64,000 bases of DNA from an uncultured Parvularculaceae bacterium (GTDB lineage: Bacteria > Pseudomonadota > Alphaproteobacteria > Caulobacterales > Parvularculaceae): assembly GCA_947259375.1 (NCBI GenBank), contig CAMYLZ010000025.1:372001-436000 (forward strand), in the 5' to 3' direction. The position numbers and the translations under genes are program-made. A model generated the notes under the pieces. The model did no database searches. It saw only the letters and a program-made list of their open reading frames with translations, and had not been told where the DNA came from. This document shows, in pieces, positions 60,086 to 64,000 of the stretch (positions are counted from its first letter, which is position 1; every line of letters starts with the position of its first letter).

Positions 60086-60568
60086 ATGGCAGTAAAGAAC
60101 GGACAGACAAGGGTTCGAACCGCCGATGAACGCCGAAGCGAAATCCAGGCGACCGCGCAGGAGATGGGAATCGATGACGCTTTCATCGACACGCTTGTCG
60201 ATGCGTTTTACAGCAAGATTCGCGACCATTCGGTGCTTGGGCCAATCTTCAATGAAAAGATCGGCGAAAAGTGGGACGTGCATCTTGCCCGCATGAAAGA
60301 TTTCTGGGCGTCGGTCGCGCTCAATGCCGGGCGCTATTCAGGCCGCCCGGTTCCAAAGCACGCGGCGCTGACCAATGTCGAACCGCATCACTTCCAGATC
60401 TGGCTCGGGCTGTTTTATGAAACGCTGAAAGAAACCGCGTCCTCTCCGCAAACCGTCTCTTATTTCATGGTCCGCGCCGAACGAATCGCCGACAGCCTTA
60501 AGCTGGCGATGTTCGGCTTGCCGGGTCTGCCCTTGGAACGCCCCGGCGCACCCCCGCAGCAAGACTGA
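60086..60568 (+). CDS. Group III truncated haemoglobin
   Basis: The 160-residue product begins MAVKNGQTRV and then carries a group III truncated globin (residues about 15-145): DDAFIDTLVDAFYSKIRDH, VLGPIFNEKIG, MKDFWASVALNAGRYSGRP, and the proximal His in VEPHHFQIWLGLFYET. Group III globins are linked to nitric oxide detoxification or tolerance. Directly downstream of nsrR, it is the likely regulated target. ATG 60086 has AGGA 10 bases upstream. Confidence 0.9.
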   Translation: MAVKNGQTRVRTADERRSEIQATAQEMGIDDAFIDTLVDAFYSKIRDHSVLGPIFNEKIGEKWDVHLARMKDFWASVALNAGRYSGRPVPKHAALTNVEPHHFQIWLGLFYETLKETASSPQTVSYFMVRAERIADSLKLAMFGLPGLPLERPGAPPQQD

Positions 60569-60651
60569 TCCGGGGCAAAGGCGTTGATTTCCGCCGCAAA
60601 GCCTTGCCAACAATAAGCCGCATTCACCTATTCAATTCAGGAAAGCGCGCC

Positions 60652-61638
60652 ATGAAAATTCTCGTCACCGGGTCGTCCGGCCATCTTGGCGAAGCGCTGA
60701 TGCGCTTGCTGGCCGCAACCGGACATGACGCTGTTGGGCTCGATATCAAGCAAGGGCCTTACACCACGCATCCGGGATCGATCGCCGATCCCGATTTCGT
60801 CGACGAATGCGTGCGCGGCGCCGATGCGATCATCCATACGGCAACGCTGCACAAGCCGCATGTGGCGACTCATACGCGCCAGGAATTTATTGACGTCAAC
60901 ATCACCGGCACGCTGAACCTGCTCGAAGCAGCGCGCAAATTCGGGCTCGGCGCGTTCATCTTCACCAGCACGACCAGCGCTTTCGGCCATGTGCTGCGGC
61001 CGGAACAAGGCGCGCCTGCCGCCTGGGTGAGCGAAGAATTGCGGCCCCGGCCGAAGAATATTTACGGCATTACCAAATTGTCGGCGGAACATCTGTGTTC
61101 GCTGTTTCATGAAAAATACGCATTGCCGGCGCTCGTCTTGCGCACTTCGCGATTCTTTCCTGAGGAAGATGACAGCCGCGCGATCAGGGACGGCTATGAC
61201 GACCTCAACGCCAAGGTGAACGAGCTGGTTTACCGGCGCGTCGATATTGGCGACGCGGCGCGCGCGCATCTATGTGCGCTGGAGCGCGCGCGCGATATCG
61301 GTTTCGGCCGCTATATCATCAGCGCGACCTCGCCTTTCGCAAAAAGCGATCTTGAGGAATTGCGGCGCGATGCGCCGGCGGTGCTGCGCCGTTATGCGTC
61401 CTTTGACGAAGAATATGCGCGGCGCGGCTGGACGATGTTTCCTTCCATCGACCGGGTTTATGTAAATGACGCAGCGCGCCGCGATTTGGTCTGGGAGCCG
61501 CAAATCACTTTTCAATCCGCCATCGAACGCCTCGCTGCCGACACGCCGCCTTTCAGCGAATTGATGCACGATATCGGCGCCAAGGGCTATCACGACGAAA
61601 TTTTCGAAGACGGTCCATTTCCGGTGGATGAACGCTAG
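60652..61638 (+). CDS. NAD-dependent epimerase/dehydratase family protein
   Basis: An extended short-chain dehydrogenase of 328 residues acting on nucleotide sugars or similar. The Rossmann loop TGSSGHLGE starts at residue 6, and the catalytic YxxxK is in IYGITKLSAEHL near residue 140, with FTSTTSAFGH before it supplying the Ser/Thr. ATG 60652 is preceded by AGGAAA. The exact substrate cannot be told. It follows the haemoglobin gene by 83 bp and is convergent with the small gene at 61644. Confidence 0.87.
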   Translation: MKILVTGSSGHLGEALMRLLAATGHDAVGLDIKQGPYTTHPGSIADPDFVDECVRGADAIIHTATLHKPHVATHTRQEFIDVNITGTLNLLEAARKFGLGAFIFTSTTSAFGHVLRPEQGAPAAWVSEELRPRPKNIYGITKLSAEHLCSLFHEKYALPALVLRTSRFFPEEDDSRAIRDGYDDLNAKVNELVYRRVDIGDAARAHLCALERARDIGFGRYIISATSPFAKSDLEELRRDAPAVLRRYASFDEEYARRGWTMFPSIDRVYVNDAARRDLVWEPQITFQSAIERLAADTPPFSELMHDIGAKGYHDEIFEDGPFPVDER

Positions 61639-61643
61639 CGCGA

Positions 61644-61925
61644 TCAGTTTTGGTCCGTCGTCATGCATTCGGCAAAGATCGGATTGCCGACCACCTGGCG
61701 GCTCATCCAGTCTCGCGTTGCTTTCTCGCATTCGCCCTCGGTCGCATAAACGCCGATGACTTCCGGCTCGCTTGTCGGGCCCGGCGTTAAATATCCGAGC
61801 GCGGTCCATGCCTCATATCCGTCATGCTGAGTCGCGCATGCAGATGCAGAAAGCATGAAAAGCGTTGCCGCACTGCGAAACAAATTAGCGCGGTGGACCA
61901 CTCCAAGAAAACTCATTGAGCTCAT
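61644..61925 (-). CDS. Small exported protein of unknown function
   Basis: The 93-residue product has an N-terminal hydrophobic segment (LFRSAATLFMLSASAC) that looks like a signal peptide; the Cys that follows has a poor lipobox. The mature part contains WTALGYLTPGPTSEPEVIGVYATEGECEK and ends FAECMTTDQN, with two Cys that could pair. No family is recognised. GGGAGG lies 7 bases before ATG 61925. It is convergent with the epimerase gene, 5 bp apart. Confidence 0.6.
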   Translation of the reverse strand: MSSMSFLGVVHRANLFRSAATLFMLSASACATQHDGYEAWTALGYLTPGPTSEPEVIGVYATEGECEKATRDWMSRQVVGNPIFAECMTTDQN

Positions 61926-62333
61926 TGCTTCGCCTCCCCAAACGAATTGCGTTCAAAGCAAAACTATAACGGCAAGCTTGCCATGCGGACGGATAAGAAA
62001 CCGCCACAGCATATCATGCGGCAAGGGCGATCAGAAAACCGCAAGCGCTGAGCCGTTTGATCACGTCAAACCTGTGGAAAAAATAAAGCCCCGGCAATGC
62101 GCGCCGGGGCTTTTGATGAATTCGTTTGCGGAATTCCAGTGTCGTAAAACGCTTTGGGCGTTTTGATCTCGTCTTGTTGCGGAATACCCCCGCCTGTCAT
62201 CGGCCCGATTACCGCCGGCCCGATGAAAAGCCCTCTTTTTACGCAAGTGATGCTTCTATACATCACTTTTTTGAGCGGCGATTGATCAAAACAGACATGT
62301 TTCAGAACATTTGCGCCTGAAACACGGCGCCGA
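61926..62333. other. Intergenic region with a bidirectional terminator
   Basis: About 408 bp between the small exported gene and the histone-like gene. It holds the hairpin at 62085-62114; no protein family or RNA gene was recognised in the rest. A short minus-strand frame (62066-62266) runs through the terminator stem and is not considered real. Confidence 0.5.
62085..62114. terminator. Intrinsic terminator (bidirectional)
   Basis: Stem AAAGCCCCGGC/GCCGGGGCTTT with a 7-nt loop; T-run on the plus strand at its 3' end and A-run on its 5' side, so it can serve either strand. It likely ends the histone-like gene transcript on the minus strand. Confidence 0.75.
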
Positions 62334-62735
62334 TTACCGGCGCTTGGTTGCGCGTTTCGCCGTCTTGCGCTTGGTCGTTTTACGCTTGGCGGTTTTGCGT
62401 TTCACCGCTTTCTTCGCCGTCTTGCGCTTGGTCGTTTTCTTCTTCGCGGCCTTGCGCTTGGCAGGCGCTTTACGCTTCACGGCTTTCTTCGCCGTTTTGC
62501 GCTTTGCAGTTTTGCGCTTTGTCGTCTTGCGCTTAACCGCCTTGCGTTTCACGGCTTTTTTCGCCGTTTTACGCTTGGTCGCTTTCTTCTTCGTCGCTTT
62601 GCGCTTGGTTGTTTTGCGCTTGGCTGGCGCCTTACGCTTCACAGCCTTCTTCGCTGTCGACTTACGCTTGGTCGTTTTACGTTTCGCGGTTTTCTTCGCC
62701 GCTTTTCTCTTGGTCGTTTTTCTCTTGACCGCCAT
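62334..62735 (-). CDS. Histone H1-like lysine/arginine-rich repeat protein
   Basis: The 133-residue product is almost entirely Lys, Arg, Ala and Thr, with short repeats such as KRKTTKRKTAKKAVKRK and RKAPAKRK. This is the composition of bacterial histone H1-like proteins (HctB/BpH1 type), which bind and compact DNA. No globular part is present. The DNA is also repetitive, so length may vary between strains by repeat slippage. GGAGG lies 6 bases before ATG 62735. Isolated gene between the terminator region and ssb. Confidence 0.85.
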   Translation of the reverse strand: MAVKRKTTKRKAAKKTAKRKTTKRKSTAKKAVKRKAPAKRKTTKRKATKKKATKRKTAKKAVKRKAVKRKTTKRKTAKRKTAKKAVKRKAPAKRKAAKKKTTKRKTAKKAVKRKTAKRKTTKRKTAKRATKRR

Positions 62736-62860
62736 GGTTCACCTCCGAATCATGATTCGAAAGCTGAACAATAACCGAATTTACTAAAAAAGTATTGTAT
62801 GCGCGCAACGTCATGCGCGCGCATCAAACATTTTTTGGATTTTTTGATTCGTTTTGCGAA

Positions 62861-63319
62861 TTAAAACGGAATGTCGTCGTCCAACTCATAACTTTGTCCG
62901 CCAGAAGAACGGCCTTGTTCTGACATTCCGTTGTCGTCGCGTTGGTAACCGCCGCCACCGCCGCCGCTTCTTCCATCGAGCATCACCATCGATGAATTGA
63001 AATTACGCAAGACAACTTCGGTCGTATAACGGTCATTACCGTTTTGATCCTGCCACTTGCGCGTTTCGAGCTGGCCTTCGAGATAAACCTTCGAGCCCTT
63101 TTTCAGATATTGCTCGGCGACGCGCACCAGACCTTCGGAAAAGATCGCAACGGAGTGCCATTCGGTTTTCTCGCGCCGCTCGCCGGTATTTCTGTCTTTC
63201 CAGTTTTCTGACGTCGCCACGCGCAAATTGCAGACGGATCCGCCGTTCTGAAACTTGCGTACTTCCGGGTCGGCGCCCAGATTGCCGACCAAGATGACTT
63301 TGTTGACGCTGCCAGCCAT
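62861..63319 (-). CDS. ssb: Single-stranded DNA-binding protein
   Basis: SSB coats single-stranded DNA in replication and repair. From ATG 63319 ([20 protein letters not shown]) the product has 152 residues. An OB fold fills residues 1-110, followed by a Gly-rich linker ([11 protein letters not shown]) and the acidic partner-binding tip DDDIPF. Longer in-frame starts to 63379 are unlikely. Divergent from uvrA across an SOS box, as in other proteobacteria. Confidence 0.96.
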   Translation of the reverse strand: MAGSVNKVILVGNLGADPEVRKFQNGGSVCNLRVATSENWKDRNTGERREKTEWHSVAIFSEGLVRVAEQYLKKGSKVYLEGQLETRKWQDQNGNDRYTTEVVLRNFNSSMVMLDGRSGGGGGGYQRDDNGMSEQGRSSGGQSYELDDDIPF

Positions 63320-63422
63320 GAAATATCTCCTGAAATACCGTTCGGATAAGCTAATCGCGCGGATTCGCGCTGCATTCAACGATTGGTTCTCCCCAATCGC
63401 ACAGGCGCGGGGGCGACAAAAT

Positions 63423-63437
63423 GTTCACAGCTTGTTC
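63423..63437. promoter_or_regulatory. SOS box (LexA site, alphaproteobacterial type)
   Basis: GTTC-ACAGCTT-GTTC matches the alphaproteobacterial LexA motif GTTC-N7-GTTC exactly. It lies between divergent ssb and uvrA, both known SOS genes, and can control both. Confidence 0.88.
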
Positions 63438-63542
63438 TTCATGTCAACGGCGATATAAAGGCGCTTTGAGCCAAGTCGCCTAGCGCGGCACGGTCCAAAG
63501 CAGCCTGCCGTATTCTGCGTATAAAAGAGACGAAAGCCCCAG

Positions 63543-64000
63543 ATGAGTTTGAAATCGATCCGCATCGCCGGCGCGCGCGAGCACAATCTGAAGAACGTCA
63601 CCGTCGAACTGCCGCGCGACGAGTTGATCGTCATGACCGGCTTGTCCGGTTCCGGAAAATCCTCGCTCGCCTTTGACACGATCTACGCCGAAGGCCAGCG
63701 CCGCTATGTGGAAAGCCTGTCGGCTTATGCGCGCCAGTTCCTCGAACTGATGCAAAAGCCCGATGTGGACCAGATCGACGGGCTTTCCCCGGCGATTTCC
63801 ATCGAGCAGAAAACCACCTCGCGCAATCCGCGGTCGACCGTCGGCACGGTGACGGAAATCTACGACTATATGCGCCTGTTATGGGCGCGCATCGGCGTTC
63901 CCTATTCGCCGGCAACCGGCCAGCCGATTACCTCGCAGACTGTCACCGAAATGGTCGACCGTCTGATGAAGGAAGGCGAACGCGCGCGTTTTTATCTGCT
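63543..64000 (+). CDS. uvrA: Excinuclease ABC subunit A, N-terminal part
   Basis: UvrA recognises DNA damage in nucleotide excision repair. The gene runs off the window end; about 152 residues are present. The start [19 protein letters not shown] is standard, with Walker [10 protein letters not shown] at residues 33-41 and [22 protein letters not shown], the conserved UvrA signature, following. Its leader contains the SOS box 106 bp upstream of the ATG. Divergent from ssb. Confidence 0.96.
   Translation, partial: MSLKSIRIAGAREHNLKNVTVELPRDELIVMTGLSGSGKSSLAFDTIYAEGQRRYVESLSAYARQFLELMQKPDVDQIDGLSPAISIEQKTTSRNPRSTVGTVTEIYDYMRLLWARIGVPYSPATGQPITSQTVTEMVDRLMKEGERARFYL

Noticed and set aside
62066-62266. 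66-residue minus-strand open frame
   Set aside because: It runs through the terminator stem, has no ribosome site and an overlapping rival frame of similar size.
62340-62735. Short-period repeats resembling a CRISPR or tandem repeat array
   Set aside because: The repeats lack unique spacers and are explained by the Lys/Arg repeat coding sequence of the histone-like gene.

Overview
This 64 kb window is GC-rich chromosomal DNA of an alphaproteobacterium. The evidence is the block rpsB-tsf-pyrH-frr-uppS-cdsA-dxr-rseP-bamA-skp-lpxD-fabZ-lpxA-lpxI-lpxB, LpxI in place of LpxH, a PleC/DivJ-type histidine kinase, petABC divergent from trmL, and a GTTC-N7-GTTC SOS box. The set resembles Hyphomonadaceae/Parvularculales-type marine bacteria; this placement is an inference from gene content, not a phylogeny.

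Layout. 1-1,000: end of a histidine kinase, then tRNA-Trp with a partial duplication of its 3' end. 1,042-16,320 (minus strand): translation factors, isoprenoid/phospholipid precursor genes, outer-membrane assembly and lipid A synthesis in one long, nearly gap-free array with two intrinsic terminators. 16,714-19,458: photolyase and a cyclopropane-fatty-acid-synthase family methyltransferase. 19,459-20,002: a gene-free stretch with repeats. 20,003-23,808: mtnP and the cytochrome bc1 operon. 23,967-31,831: trmL, a VOC protein, hemF, then a tightly overlapping peptide-type ABC transporter in which the solute-binding protein is fused to the first permease and both ATPases are fused, ending in a DmpA/NylC-type hydrolase. 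31,929-33,263: an exosortase-A-associated O-glycosylation ligase. 33,282-35,289: a CDF metal exporter divergent from a ZIP importer. 35,295-46,877 (minus): a complete type II secretion operon gspC-N plus an unrecognised lipoprotein. 47,107-47,797: a chimeric pseudogene. 48,116-48,907: the prepilin peptidase gspO. 48,921-57,392: enoyl-CoA hydratase, succinate-semialdehyde dehydrogenase, glycosyltransferase, two cyclophilins, coaD and gyrA. 57,527-61,638: a SodC-like lipoprotein, a Tat-exported Kelch protein, an NsrR/truncated-haemoglobin nitric oxide module and an epimerase. 62,334-64,000: a histone-H1-like protein, then ssb and uvrA diverging around an SOS box.

How the parts work together. 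The minus-strand array makes the outer membrane: LpxA, LpxD, LpxI and LpxB build lipid A, FabZ supplies hydroxyacyl chains, BamA and Skp insert porins, RseP senses envelope stress, and UppS, CdsA and Dxr supply lipid carriers. The type II system exports folded proteins through the same membrane; its peptidase lies just beyond a decayed gene that joins the start of a repeat-type surface protein to the end of a TonB-dependent receptor. The most unusual items are the binding-protein/permease fusion with a Shine-Dalgarno-sequestering hairpin, the coupled lipoprotein at the end of the gsp operon, and the small membrane ORF split by an in-frame TAG opposite nsrR.
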